Assembly: GCF_900176305.1 (NCBI RefSeq)
Contig: NZ_FWXH01000009.1
Location: forward strand, 1 to 64,000
Length of the DNA stretch: 64,000 nucleotides
Source: Clostridium acidisoli DSM 12555
Lineage (GTDB): Bacteria > Bacillota > Clostridia > Clostridiales > Clostridiaceae
Direction: 5' to 3'
Of this stretch, positions 34,301 through 42,675 are shown piece by piece. The notes under the pieces were generated by a model. That model did not search any database. It saw only the letters and a program-made list of their open reading frames with translations, and had not been told where the DNA came from. The position numbers and the translations under genes were made by a program. How positions within the stretch are numbered: position 1 is the stretch's first letter; the number at the start of each line of letters is the position of its first letter.

Positions 34301-34414
34301 TTGTCCCTTTGCTCTAAGCACCTTATTTAAATTCGGTGAATATACTATCGATAATGCTACTGCAACTATCCATACAGTAAGTATGAACCATTTCATCTTT
34401 ATTATTTTACGCAT
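31301..34414 (-). CDS. MMPL/RND-family exporter
   Basis: The protein (1037 aa) is a large membrane transporter. It has two six-helix bundles (about 180-340 with GVGTDYNILLF and 850-1025 with ALGVDYSIFLMMRFKE), which carry the proton-relay Asp of MMPL proteins. Between them lies a long region (about 480-770) of repeating Gln/Asn/Gly heptads (GLNQINTSLG, GIEQAQNGM, GLNQLQNGS) like YhgE/Pip proteins, probably an extracellular coiled-coil stalk. GGAGGTAAAC precedes the chosen ATG. The matching operator upstream and the adjoining TetR gene indicate drug- or lipid-induced expression; the substrate is unknown. Confidence 0.88.
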   Translation of the reverse strand: MRKIIKMKWFILTVWIVAVALSIVYSPNLNKVLRAKGQQFLSDDNPSMKADKILKKMDKTPGNADIIVFNGDNKLTSSQMNSIKNGVNNIKNNSDALGVSNLLDPFNLPDIKSKLISKDGKTIMVSFKLDKKDREVSDIKKQLDDKLKNVKVKYYLTGTDFISDDYIRTVSSGVDKSAVLTVLFILIVLIIMFRSIITPLISLLAVIISYIVSLAIVGQLVYRFNYPISSLTQMVIILVLFGVGTDYNILLFNRFKEEMSNSSSIDEAIVNTYKTAGKTIAFSILTVFIAFLSLTLAKFGLYRSGNCVAIAVVVLLLEILTLTPFIMKTLGTKLFWPSKKVTKHKQSKAWGKAASFSIKRPIIVSIVTILILTPIIYFNTQKYSYDTVNEIGDSVPSVKGFDLITKNFGKGEALTTTVVLENNKAMDNTEALSVIDNLTNKLKDIKGVKSVSSVTQPLSDPIDLMYLGKQTEGVTDGISKSKVGVDTIGGGLNQINTSLGSINLNDLSKVDELAVGTGKVQDGLNAVTLGLKQVNAGIAQGAAGADKISAGIEQAQNGMTQITTYTKQISDGVGEIQNGYVQLGTKYGEIANGVSGLQNGLDGMNNTIGELSKIYKFDNDPRYTNGVELYYSNLSEGITKLNSGLNEFKENYDILTGKLGTVNQTLNQINESQNQLLDGLNQLQNGSTALASGLRQGSTGQSTIIDNMSKLNAGLDQVKTGQTKLNSMLGTLSSSVPQLKDALSKSSNGLNSVSGGLEKTNDYLEQLNESKDFFAPKEMLSNDSIKQSLDMYMTKDRKIVKFTVVLDSDPYSAAAMNTSKEINDTIPGAIKGTVLKDAKYGTSGTSASDYDLNKVALNDLNTIKIIVLISVFIVLLIVIRSPLISLYISLALMAAYYISSTSLNFIVFHIFKLDGVSWNVPFFSFVMIVALGVDYSIFLMMRFKEYKDISQEEAIVLASKNIGGIVMSAALILGGTFVTLIPAGVRLLTQLAIAVVIGLIALSIILLPILLPALIALPKAINNKTNDNNYEDTDITA

Positions 34415-34466
34415 GTTTACCTCCAAATTTATATTATTTTTGTTCTTTTATAGCTCACCGCCTTTC

Positions 34467-34482
34467 ATGAACTATTGTTCAT
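34467..34482. promoter_or_regulatory. TetR-type operator in front of the MMPL gene
   Basis: The palindrome ATGAAC-TATT-GTTCAT lies about 55 nt upstream of the MMPL start. The same half-sites with the same 4-nt spacing recur in front of the adjacent tetR gene (35153-35168). Two copies at the two expected promoters make a specific operator likely. Confidence 0.7.
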
Positions 34483-34498
34483 TATTATGCTAAAAATA

Positions 34499-34542
34499 TA
34501 ATATGTTTAGATTAACAAAAAAAACATAAATCTAAACATATT
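34499..34542 (-). terminator. AT-rich hairpin after the tetR gene
   Basis: A 14-bp arm (34499-34512) pairs with 34529-34542 (core ATGTTTAGAT/ATCTAAACAT) a few bases past the tetR stop; on the minus strand TATATTTTT follows. It lies between tetR and the MMPL promoter and would separate the two transcription units. Confidence 0.5.
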
Positions 34543-34545
34543 AAG

Positions 34546-35151
34546 TTATGCTGTCTGAAATCTTTTACCTAAATTCTTGATATAAAAATGTAAAAGCTTA
34601 TTAATTAAAACTTTTACCTTTTCTCCATCATAATGCTGCTGTAATATAAAGGATACACCCTCAATTAAATCATGTGCTATAGTGTATATGATAATCCTAT
34701 CACACTCTTCTTTTTTTAGATTTTCATTAGTAGCCCTAATAAAAATATTATTAGTTAAGGTTACTAATTCTTCCTTAAAATTTTCATACTTTGAACCTTT
34801 ACTTTTGTTAAATACAATTAAAAGTTCATTGCTTGAGTCCTTAACAAATTCTATGATTTTATTTAATATATCTTCCATAAACTCAACAGTTTGATCACAA
34901 TTTTCAACTGTAGAATTATTCAGTTTCACTTGTATCTTGTTAAGGTAAGAAATCATCTTATCATATACAGGTTCTATTAATGTATTAAAAAGTTCTTCTT
35001 TGTTTTTAAAATATCTGTAAGTACTTCCTAATGCAATTCCTGATCTTGAGGCTATATCCCTCATAGAAGCTCCTATGTATCCGTTAGCTTCAAATTCAGT
35101 CAAGGCTGACGACAGTATTTTTTTTCTTACATCTTCTTTTAAATATTGCAT
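34546..35151 (-). CDS. TetR-family transcriptional repressor
   Basis: The regulator (201 aa) has an N-terminal TetR helix-turn-helix (about 8-55: IASRSGIALGSTYRYFKNKEELF) and an all-helical ligand-binding domain. It lies directly upstream of the MMPL exporter gene. The palindrome ATGAAC-N4-GTTCAT stands in front of both genes and, at its own gene, covers the ribosome binding site and probably the transcript start. It therefore very likely represses itself and the exporter and is released by a transported compound. Confidence 0.9.
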   Translation of the reverse strand: MQYLKEDVRKKILSSALTEFEANGYIGASMRDIASRSGIALGSTYRYFKNKEELFNTLIEPVYDKMISYLNKIQVKLNNSTVENCDQTVEFMEDILNKIIEFVKDSSNELLIVFNKSKGSKYENFKEELVTLTNNIFIRATNENLKKEECDRIIIYTIAHDLIEGVSFILQQHYDGEKVKVLINKLLHFYIKNLGKRFQTA

Positions 35152-35169
35152 AATGAACCCCCGTTCATT
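35152..35169. promoter_or_regulatory. TetR autoregulatory operator covering the ribosome site
   Basis: A perfect 18-bp palindrome, AATGAACCCCCGTTCATT counted with its 4-base centre, starts directly next to the tetR ATG. On the coding strand the centre is the GGGGG that serves as the ribosome binding site, so the operator and the ribosome site are the same bases. Confidence 0.7.
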
Positions 35170-35242
35170 TTTAATTAATTCTACACCATTTATTCTATTA
35201 TGTAAATATATTTTACAAAAATATTTTTACATGTGTAAAGAA

Positions 35243-35275
35243 AGATTCTTCTGACCCATAAAGCCAGAAGAATCT
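35243..35275 (-). terminator. Terminator after the amylase gene
   Basis: AGATTCTTCTG (35243-35253) pairs perfectly with CAGAAGAATCT (35265-35275), 20 nt past the stop; on the minus strand TTCTTT follows. Confidence 0.75.
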
Positions 35276-35295
35276 CCTTCAACTAAATAATTTTT

Positions 35296-37299
35296 TTATT
35301 CTGTGGCTGAAATATTGTAGTTACCTGAATTATTATTATCCCAAGTACTAGCTTGATTTTTAAAGGCCATATTAAGTATATAACTTCCACTTGGCATAGT
35401 TATTGTAGCCATCCATCTCCCATCTGATTGCTTAGTCATAGCTAAATCTGTAGGAGATGTGAACCCATTATATCCCCAATGTAATGTTATAGCTGAAGCA
35501 CTTGCTGCCAATGTTCCATTATAATATATTGAAACTTGTTTACTAGAAGTAGGCGCTGGACTTACTTGGACTGGTACAGCATTTGACCATGTCTGTAGAT
35601 GCCAATCTTTGCTGCTATTGTTATCCCAATTAGTGCCATCTGTAAAATCAAAGTCTAATGCTGTAGCTGAACTCGGAATAGTTATTGTACCTTGCCAAAA
35701 TCCGTCTGAACGCTTAGTCATTGAAACATTTGTAGGATTTGTCCAGCCATTACTTCCCCAATGGAGTGAAACACTACTTGAGTTAGAGAGAGCACCATTA
35801 TAGTATACAGTAAATGTGTTTCCTTGTAACAGAGTGCTGCTATCATAATCTACCTTATAACCTGAATGTGGCGAATAACTAGTTGGGTTAGTTGGAGTGG
35901 TTGATCCATTATACAAAACAATAATTGAATTAGCAGGAATATTTCCTGTTATTGTTCCATTAGAAACAGTTAGTGTAGCACTTGCAGTTCCATGATTAGT
36001 ATAAGTACCATTTGCTAAATTTGTAGAAGAATTTAGATAAGTACTTCCCCCATCATTAACAATTACAGTTCCTGTAGTTCCTCTATCTATCAACATTGTT
36101 TGATTATTGTTTGTCCATCTTAAATATTCATTTTGTCCTACCATAGCATTATGGAATTTGTTGACTGCTACAACATCAGAATCTTTCCATAAGCTGTCTC
36201 CTTCATTTCCTATTGAACTTGTTGGTCTGTCAAAAAATAAAGGTGTTGAACCTGCTCTTGAAGCGGCTATTGCCCATCCCATTTTTCTTTGCCAATCAGT
36301 TAAACTTTTACTTGTTCCATCTTCATAATTATCATGAGTTTCAACATAATCTACGCTTTTAGTTTGGTCAAGTCCACCTATGCCGCTTGCTTTGCTTAAA
36401 TCATTTGAAGTAATTGCGCTTCTAAGATTATATCCATAGTTACTTGCTGTGACATTCATAAATGTTTCATATGCCGAGACATTATCTACAGTCCCATCTT
36501 GCAATATTTCACCGTATATATATAAGCTTGATTCATTATGCAAATTTCCTAATACATTTGTCCAATAGTTTCCTGCCCAAGGTTGATTAGCATCTAATCC
36601 TATATTTGTTTCTATGTGTTTTGCTGCATCAAATCTGAAACCACTTGCCCCAGCATCTACACACTGATTTAGAAATGCAATTGCTTTACTTTGAACAGCA
36701 GAACTTTGAGTATTTAAATCAGGCATACCAATTCCTTGTTGAGTTATATCATATCTATTGTTCCAATTAGTACATTGGCCCAAATTGTGATATAAACTTG
36801 GATCTTTAAAACTTGAATCAACAGAAGGGTCAAGTTGGTCTGCATTTCCATTATTAGCCATATGATTCATTACTACATCTACAATTATTGATATTCCATA
36901 GCTTTTTGCAGATGTACAAAGTGCTTTAAAATCATCATAAGTTCCTAGTTGTGCATTGCCAACAGATTCATTTGTAGGTTGATATAGCAGCCACCAATTA
37001 GAGGCATCTGTACTTGAACTTTTTGTTCCCTGTACAGGGGATACTTGAATAGATTTATATCCTGCTGCTGCAATATTGGGAAGTTCATTTTTTATTGTAT
37101 TGAAAGACCAGTCAAACGCATGAAGTATAACTCCGTCCTTAGTATTAGAAGGCAATGTGCTATTATCGGCAGCATATACTACTGATTTTTGAGTCGATAA
37201 GAGATTAACTTGATTCGAAGGAAAAATAGAGACATAAAGGATTAACGCTAATACAATTGATGTAGATAGTATTTTTTTTGATAATTCTTTCATCTTCAT
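35296..37299 (-). CDS. Secreted alpha-amylase with two starch-binding modules
   Basis: The enzyme (667 aa) hydrolyses internal alpha-1,4 links of starch outside the cell. A signal peptide (KKILSTSIVLALILYVSIF, cleavage near the AYA-type site before ADNS) leads to a GH13 barrel with DVVMNH, the nucleophile motif GFRFDAAKH, the acid GEILQ and VETHDNYED. Two homologous C-terminal modules of about 85 residues (each with LHWG-x-NG-W/F, MTK-x-SDG-W and WDNN) are CBM25-type starch-binding domains. The ATG follows GGGGGG by 11 nt; an upstream in-frame ATG lacks a ribosome site. A cre-like site upstream indicates carbon catabolite control. Confidence 0.9.
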   Translation of the reverse strand: MKMKELSKKILSTSIVLALILYVSIFPSNQVNLLSTQKSVVYAADNSTLPSNTKDGVILHAFDWSFNTIKNELPNIAAAGYKSIQVSPVQGTKSSSTDASNWWLLYQPTNESVGNAQLGTYDDFKALCTSAKSYGISIIVDVVMNHMANNGNADQLDPSVDSSFKDPSLYHNLGQCTNWNNRYDITQQGIGMPDLNTQSSAVQSKAIAFLNQCVDAGASGFRFDAAKHIETNIGLDANQPWAGNYWTNVLGNLHNESSLYIYGEILQDGTVDNVSAYETFMNVTASNYGYNLRSAITSNDLSKASGIGGLDQTKSVDYVETHDNYEDGTSKSLTDWQRKMGWAIAASRAGSTPLFFDRPTSSIGNEGDSLWKDSDVVAVNKFHNAMVGQNEYLRWTNNNQTMLIDRGTTGTVIVNDGGSTYLNSSTNLANGTYTNHGTASATLTVSNGTITGNIPANSIIVLYNGSTTPTNPTSYSPHSGYKVDYDSSTLLQGNTFTVYYNGALSNSSSVSLHWGSNGWTNPTNVSMTKRSDGFWQGTITIPSSATALDFDFTDGTNWDNNSSKDWHLQTWSNAVPVQVSPAPTSSKQVSIYYNGTLAASASAITLHWGYNGFTSPTDLAMTKQSDGRWMATITMPSGSYILNMAFKNQASTWDNNNSGNYNISATE

Positions 37300-37325
37300 T
37301 AGAAGATCATCCCCCCTTAAGCTTA

Positions 37326-37340
37326 CGAAAACGTTTGCAT
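37326..37340 (-). promoter_or_regulatory. Catabolite-responsive element (cre) of the amylase gene
   Basis: ATGCAAACGTTTTCG on the minus strand matches 14 of 15 positions of the CcpA consensus WTGNAANCGNWNNCW. It lies about 27 nt upstream of the amylase ATG, where bound CcpA would block transcription when preferred sugars are present. Confidence 0.65.
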
Positions 37341-37633
37341 AAGCATATAAAATTAATGTGCACATTTTGAATTATACACGAATATATTTTACATGTATAA
37401 TTTTGCAACTCTTATTACTAGCCTTCTGTTGTATTTTATCTCGTCTTTTCTTTAAAATTCTCTCTCTTTTAACCTTACATTCGAATTTATATCTAAACTG
37501 TAATTTTATGTCTATACGAATCACATAAATTTCACATGAATTTTTGATATTTGTACGGCAAAATAAAGTTATAATTTTTTATACAGTGATTAACACAAAT
37601 CTATTATCTAATTGTAAAGGGAGTGAATATTAA
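37341..37633. other. Divergent intergenic region between amylase and GT39 genes
   Basis: Apart from the cre site the stretch is AT-rich non-coding sequence that must hold the promoters of both genes. No good -35/-10 pair was recognised for either, and no riboswitch or repeat was seen. Confidence 0.4.
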
Positions 37634-39787
37634 ATGAGGAAATTTAAACTTACTAAGGAAAACATAGCATTATTAATAATTGTAATACTGTCTGCAATAT
37701 TAAATTTTGTAAATTTAAGTATAGAAGGTTATGGAAATTCATATTATGCCTCAGCTGTAAAAAGTATGACCATGAGTTTTAAAAATTTCTTTTTTGTGTC
37801 CTTTGACCCATCTAGCTTTGTAACAATTGATAAACCTCCTTTAGGTTTTTGGTTACAAGCTATATCTGCTAAAATATTTGGGTTTAGTGGTGTAAGCATA
37901 ATTTTACCATCAGCACTATCGGGTATAATATCAGTTATATTACTATATAAAATTGTTAAAAGAGCTTTTGGAAGTTTAGCTGGTTTACTTTCTGCCTTTT
38001 TCCTAGCTATAACACCTGTTTTTGTAGCTGTCAGCAGGAATAACACTATAGATAATATTCTTATAATGTTTTTATTATTTGCACTGTGGGCACTTACAAT
38101 TGCTGCTGAAAAGGGTAAATTTAAATATATAATACTAACTTTAGCACTTGTTGGAGTTGGTTTTAATGTAAAAATGCTACAAGCTTACTTGGTAGTCCCA
38201 GCAATATACTTAACTTACCTTCTCAGCACAGCTACTGCTTTTAAGAAAAGAATTGTCCACCTAATTGCAGGTACTTTAGTGCTTATTGTAGTTTCACTGT
38301 CTTGGGCAGTTGTTGTTGATTTAGTTCCTGCTTCAAGTAGACCATATATAGATAGTAGTACTAATAATACAGTTACTGAACTTATACTTGGTCATAATGG
38401 TACAGAAAGACTATCTTTTGGCAGTTCACAAAAAGGTCAAGGTGGTGCTCCTAAGGATGGTAATGGTGAAGTTCCATCTGGAAAAATGAAAGGAAACCCT
38501 CCTAGTGATACGAGGCTAAGTGGTATGCCTTCAGGTAATATGCCTAGTGGTGGTGGTAAGATGAATGGAGGAGGCGGCAATTCATCCGGACTTCAGGGAT
38601 CTTTTGGTGGTCAAGTTACTGCTAGCTTTGCAAGATTATTCTCTAAGAATATACTTTCTGACCAAATAGTTTGGTTTATTCCACTTGCTATATTGGGCTT
38701 TATTGCAGCAGCTTTAAAAGAAAAACTAAGATTCAAATTAGACAACACTAGAAAACAGTCTTTAGTTATGTGGTTCTTTTGGTTTTTACCAGAATTCATA
38801 TACTTTAGCTTTAACACAGGAACATTTCATTCATATTATTTGACTATGCTTGCACCTCCAACAGCAGCTTTAGCTGGAATAGGCCTTACTGCTATGTGGG
38901 CGCTTTATAAAGAAGGCGGCTTAAAGGCTTGGCTTTTACCTGCTGCTTTAATATTAAATGGTGCTGTAGATTTGTTAATGTTATATTACTTCATAAGTTA
39001 TTCATCTGTTGTTAAGGTGTTAATTGTACTAGTAGCTTTATTTAGTATTTTATCCTCCTTAATACTTGCATTGTTAAATGTTAGTGGTTCCTCCTTAGAC
39101 AATCTTAACCTAAAGAAAAAACTAATAAGTTTAGCTGTAGTAGGTATTATATTAACTCCATTTGTTGGTTCGTCTACTGTACTATTTACATCGGTAGGTA
39201 ATTCATTTCCTGCAGCTGGTTTGGAGCTACTTTCAAGCAGTGGAAGTAGTGAAGGTGGTCCTAAAATGAGTAGTAGTTCAGCTTCTAATAGTGGTGTAGC
39301 TAGCAAAAATTCATCCAACAAAACAAGTATGGGAATGCCTAATGGAGGTGGCAACTCAAATACAAAACTAATTAGTTTCTTAGAAGAAAATAAAACTTCT
39401 AAGCAAAAATATTTACTTGTTGTTTCAAATTCCAACTCAGCTGCTGATATAATAGTTAGCACTGGTGAATCTGTAATGTCGCTTGGAGGTTTCTTAGGAA
39501 GTGATAAGATACTTACTTTATCGCAGTTTAAAGACCTTGTTAAAAATGGAGAAATAAGATATGTAATGTCCGGCGGTATAGGCGGCGGTGGAAACTCAGA
39601 TAGTGACATAATGACCTGGGTAAAAAAGACTGGCAAACTTGTATCTGCTAGCAAATATAGTGATATTAATACCGATAAATCTAGCAGTAACAAGGGACTA
39701 GGTAATAAAATTTTTAATGGTAACCCTGGAGCACAGAGTCAACAGTTATATGATTTAAAGGCCTATACTGATAGCTTTAATAAATAA
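37634..39787 (+). CDS. GT39-family membrane glycosyltransferase (ArnT/PMT-like)
   Basis: The protein (717 aa) has ten or more helices and uses a lipid-linked sugar to glycosylate an extracytoplasmic acceptor. The first loop has the GT39 motif around SFVTIDKPPLGFWL with the catalytic Asp, resembling YkcB of Bacillus. Two low-complexity loops rich in Gly, Ser, Met and Pro lie between helices (about 255-325 and 535-580), and a soluble C-terminal domain follows. GGGAGTG precedes the ATG. It is monocistronic. The sugar and acceptor are unknown. Confidence 0.82.
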   Translation: MRKFKLTKENIALLIIVILSAILNFVNLSIEGYGNSYYASAVKSMTMSFKNFFFVSFDPSSFVTIDKPPLGFWLQAISAKIFGFSGVSIILPSALSGIISVILLYKIVKRAFGSLAGLLSAFFLAITPVFVAVSRNNTIDNILIMFLLFALWALTIAAEKGKFKYIILTLALVGVGFNVKMLQAYLVVPAIYLTYLLSTATAFKKRIVHLIAGTLVLIVVSLSWAVVVDLVPASSRPYIDSSTNNTVTELILGHNGTERLSFGSSQKGQGGAPKDGNGEVPSGKMKGNPPSDTRLSGMPSGNMPSGGGKMNGGGGNSSGLQGSFGGQVTASFARLFSKNILSDQIVWFIPLAILGFIAAALKEKLRFKLDNTRKQSLVMWFFWFLPEFIYFSFNTGTFHSYYLTMLAPPTAALAGIGLTAMWALYKEGGLKAWLLPAALILNGAVDLLMLYYFISYSSVVKVLIVLVALFSILSSLILALLNVSGSSLDNLNLKKKLISLAVVGIILTPFVGSSTVLFTSVGNSFPAAGLELLSSSGSSEGGPKMSSSSASNSGVASKNSSNKTSMGMPNGGGNSNTKLISFLEENKTSKQKYLLVVSNSNSAADIIVSTGESVMSLGGFLGSDKILTLSQFKDLVKNGEIRYVMSGGIGGGGNSDSDIMTWVKKTGKLVSASKYSDINTDKSSSNKGLGNKIFNGNPGAQSQQLYDLKAYTDSFNK

Positions 39788-39830
39788 TAATAAAATGCGA
39801 ACTAAAGGTAATAGTTCGCATTCTATTATT
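39784..39830. terminator. Bidirectional terminator between GT39 and clpA genes
   Basis: AATAATAAAATGCGAACT on the left pairs with the complement ending at 39830, with an uninterrupted core ATGCGAACT (39792-39800) and AGTTCGCAT (39810-39818). The A/T flanks serve both directions. Confidence 0.8.
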
Positions 39831-42098
39831 TTATTTTTTATTATCTTTAAAAGTTATTTCTCCATTTTTCACATCAACTACTGTAACTCCACCATTAACT
39901 AAGTATCCAAACAAAACTGCATCAACAAAATGTGGTTTAATGCTACTTTGAACAAATCTTAATATCTCCCTAGCTCCATACACAGAAGAATATCCTTTTT
40001 CAGCAATGAATTTATAACAATCATCTGTAACTTTTAACTCTATATTCCTAGCAGAAAGCTTTTCAGAGAATTCCCCTATAGCCTTCTTAGCAATAAGTAA
40101 AGCCATCTTCTCATCCATATCATTAAATATGACAATGTCATTAAGTCTATTCCTAAATTCAGGCGGAAATATTTTTTCAACTTCTTTCTTTATTTCTACA
40201 TTCTTTAATTTTCTTTGCCCAAATCCAATTTCAGATTTTTGAGCCTTAGCTGCCCCAGCATTAGATGTCATTATTAAAATAACATTTCTAAAATCTGCTT
40301 TCTTTCCTGTGTTGTCCGTAAGTGTTGCATAATCCATTATTTGTAGCAAAATGTTAAAAATATCTGGATGAGCTTTTTCTATCTCATCTAGCAATAAAAC
40401 ACAATAAGGTTTTTTTCTAACTTCATCTGTTAAGAGTCCACCTTCCTCATAACCTACATATCCTGGCGGTGCTCCAATAAGTTTTGCTACTGAATGTTTT
40501 TCTTGATATTCACTCATATCAAATCTTATAAGTGGAATCCCTAAATTTTTTGCAAGTTTCCTTGAAATTTCTGTTTTTCCAACTCCAGTTGGACCTACAA
40601 AAAGAAGATTTGACACAGTTTTGCCTTCATCATTAAACCCTGCTCTAGAACGTTTTATAGCCCTAACTACTAGTTCTATTGCGTTATCTTGTGAATATAT
40701 ATCTTTTTTCAATATGCTTTCTAAACTTTTTAATTTCTCCACTTCATTTTTAGAAACATTTTCTTCAGGAATCTTTGCCATGGAAGAAATAACTTTTTGA
40801 ACATCACTCTCATGAATTACACTAATTAAATTTTCATTAGTTTTGTGTAATTTCACATAAGCTCCTACCTCATCCATTACGTCTATAGCTTTGTCCGGCA
40901 AAAACCTGTCATTAATATATTTAGCCGATAATTCTGCGGCTGCTCTTAATGCTTTTTCAGTATACTCAACCTGGTGAAATTTTTCGTAGTTAGCTTTAAG
41001 TCCTAATAAGATGGAATAAGTTTCTTCCACTGAAGGTTCCAGTATCTCTATCTTTTGAAATCTTCTTGAAAGTGCCCTGTCTTTTTCAAATATTTTCTTA
41101 TATTCATCATAAGTAGTTGCCCCAATAAATTTAATTTTTCCATCTAAAAGAAATGGCTTTAGAATATTTGATGCATCCATAGATCCACCTGACACAGAAC
41201 CAGCTCCAACTATGGTGTGGATTTCATCAATATATACGATAACATTTTCTTTTTTTCTAAGCTTATTTAGAACCTTCTTAATTCGTTCTTCAAAATCACC
41301 TCTGTATTTTGTTCCAGCAAGTAAACTTCCCATGTCAAGATAGTATACACTGCTTCCTCTTAGTGATTTTGGGACCTTATTTTCAGCAATTAATCTTGCA
41401 AGTCCTTCAGTGATTGCCGTTTTACCAACTCCAGGTTCACCAACATGAACCGGGTTATTTTTAAATCTTCTAGACAATACTTGAATTGTCTTCTCTAAAA
41501 CATCTTCTCTACCTATAAGAGGATCAATTTCACCTTGTCTTGCTTTTTCAGTTAAATCTAAAGTAAATTTACTAATAAAATCAACTTTATCTTTCACACT
41601 AGTGTCCTCAGAGTTCTCATTATAAATTTCACTATTAATTTCAATTTTATCTGTTTCTTCCTCATGGTCGTCTATTATAGAAATTCCATGTGTAATATAA
41701 TTTAAAATGTCCAGTCTGCTTATTTCCTGCTTTCTAAAAAAGTATCCTCCGAAAGAATTTTGGTCATCATATATAGCTATAATTACGTCCCCTAGTTTTA
41801 TGATTTCTTTTCCTGCAGATAATACATGTTTTGCTGCTTCATTTAAAACATTTTGTATTCCTTCGGTTTGAATAGGATCATTTTTTTCTACAACATCTAT
41901 ATTTTCTTTAAAATAATTGTTCAAGTCATTTTTAAGTAATTCAACATCCCCACCGCAATATCTTATTAAATTTTTCCCCTCTTCAAAGAATAGAGAAGCA
42001 TAAAGTATATGTTCTGGAGTGAGGTACTCATGTTTCTTATCCTTAGCTTCGTTATATGCTGCAGTAATAATCTCATTTAACAAATCATCTATTCTCAT
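39831..42098 (-). CDS. clpA: ClpA-type ATP-dependent protease ATPase
   Basis: The protein (755 aa) unfolds substrates for ClpP. It has an N-terminal Clp_N repeat domain (about 1-150) and two AAA+ modules with Walker A GEPGVGKT and GPTGVGKT, Walker B VIYIDEIHT and LLLDEIEKA, and the D2-small domain. It lacks the long middle coiled coil of ClpB/ClpC, and the clpS gene adjoins it (4 nt gap, same strand), so ClpA is the better name than ClpC. Together they would degrade N-degron proteins. Confidence 0.9.
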   Translation of the reverse strand: MRIDDLLNEIITAAYNEAKDKKHEYLTPEHILYASLFFEEGKNLIRYCGGDVELLKNDLNNYFKENIDVVEKNDPIQTEGIQNVLNEAAKHVLSAGKEIIKLGDVIIAIYDDQNSFGGYFFRKQEISRLDILNYITHGISIIDDHEEETDKIEINSEIYNENSEDTSVKDKVDFISKFTLDLTEKARQGEIDPLIGREDVLEKTIQVLSRRFKNNPVHVGEPGVGKTAITEGLARLIAENKVPKSLRGSSVYYLDMGSLLAGTKYRGDFEERIKKVLNKLRKKENVIVYIDEIHTIVGAGSVSGGSMDASNILKPFLLDGKIKFIGATTYDEYKKIFEKDRALSRRFQKIEILEPSVEETYSILLGLKANYEKFHQVEYTEKALRAAAELSAKYINDRFLPDKAIDVMDEVGAYVKLHKTNENLISVIHESDVQKVISSMAKIPEENVSKNEVEKLKSLESILKKDIYSQDNAIELVVRAIKRSRAGFNDEGKTVSNLLFVGPTGVGKTEISRKLAKNLGIPLIRFDMSEYQEKHSVAKLIGAPPGYVGYEEGGLLTDEVRKKPYCVLLLDEIEKAHPDIFNILLQIMDYATLTDNTGKKADFRNVILIMTSNAGAAKAQKSEIGFGQRKLKNVEIKKEVEKIFPPEFRNRLNDIVIFNDMDEKMALLIAKKAIGEFSEKLSARNIELKVTDDCYKFIAEKGYSSVYGAREILRFVQSSIKPHFVDAVLFGYLVNGGVTVVDVKNGEITFKDNKK

Positions 42099-42102
42099 AT
42101 AT

Positions 42103-42402
42103 TTATTCCTCTTCCATACTTAATTTAAATGGAAATCCACTTTCTTTAGCCATGTCCATAGCTTGATTAAGTTTTGTTTTTGCTATGTCATACGTGTATA
42201 TTCCTGCTATTCCAATTCCTTTTTTATGAACATCAAACATAATCTTGGTAGCCTCAATAACACTTCTATTAAAAACTTTAGTCAAAATTTCTATAACAAA
42301 CTCCATAGTTGTATAGTCATCATTATGCATAAGCACCTTGTAAAGTTTCGGCCTTTTAATATCTATTTTATCTTCTTCTTTTATAATTGTTTTTTCTGAC
42401 AT
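42103..42402 (-). CDS. clpS: ClpS adaptor
   Basis: The adaptor (99 aa) delivers N-degron substrates to ClpA. It has the diagnostic HNDDYTTMEFVIEIL segment, where the Asn-Asp pair contacts the substrate N-terminus, and the helix with VHKKGIGIAGIYTYDIA. A flexible charged N-terminus of about 20 residues precedes it. It is the first gene of the clpS-clpA operon. Confidence 0.93.
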   Translation of the reverse strand: MSEKTIIKEEDKIDIKRPKLYKVLMHNDDYTTMEFVIEILTKVFNRSVIEATKIMFDVHKKGIGIAGIYTYDIAKTKLNQAMDMAKESGFPFKLSMEEE

Positions 42403-42675
42403 AACATCAACTCCAAACTATAACACATATTTATTAATTAAGTACATTATAGTATATATAACTATTTGGATAAAGTATGAAATAAATTTTTAATAGCTTA
42501 TGTCTCTTCAAATATATATTCATTTTAATATTAATTTTAATTTAATTAAACTATTGTCGTGTAATAATTTAATTTTCCAGTTTATAGTATCTCCATAATA
42601 TATAATTAAAGTTTCCTCTTAATTTCACGATAATCTATGTATTATAACTACATTGTAATTATAGGGGGATTAGAT

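Noticed and set aside
38998-39693. Open frame of 231 codons opposite the GT39 gene
   Set aside because: It is antisense to the low-complexity loop region of a well-supported gene and has no start signals.
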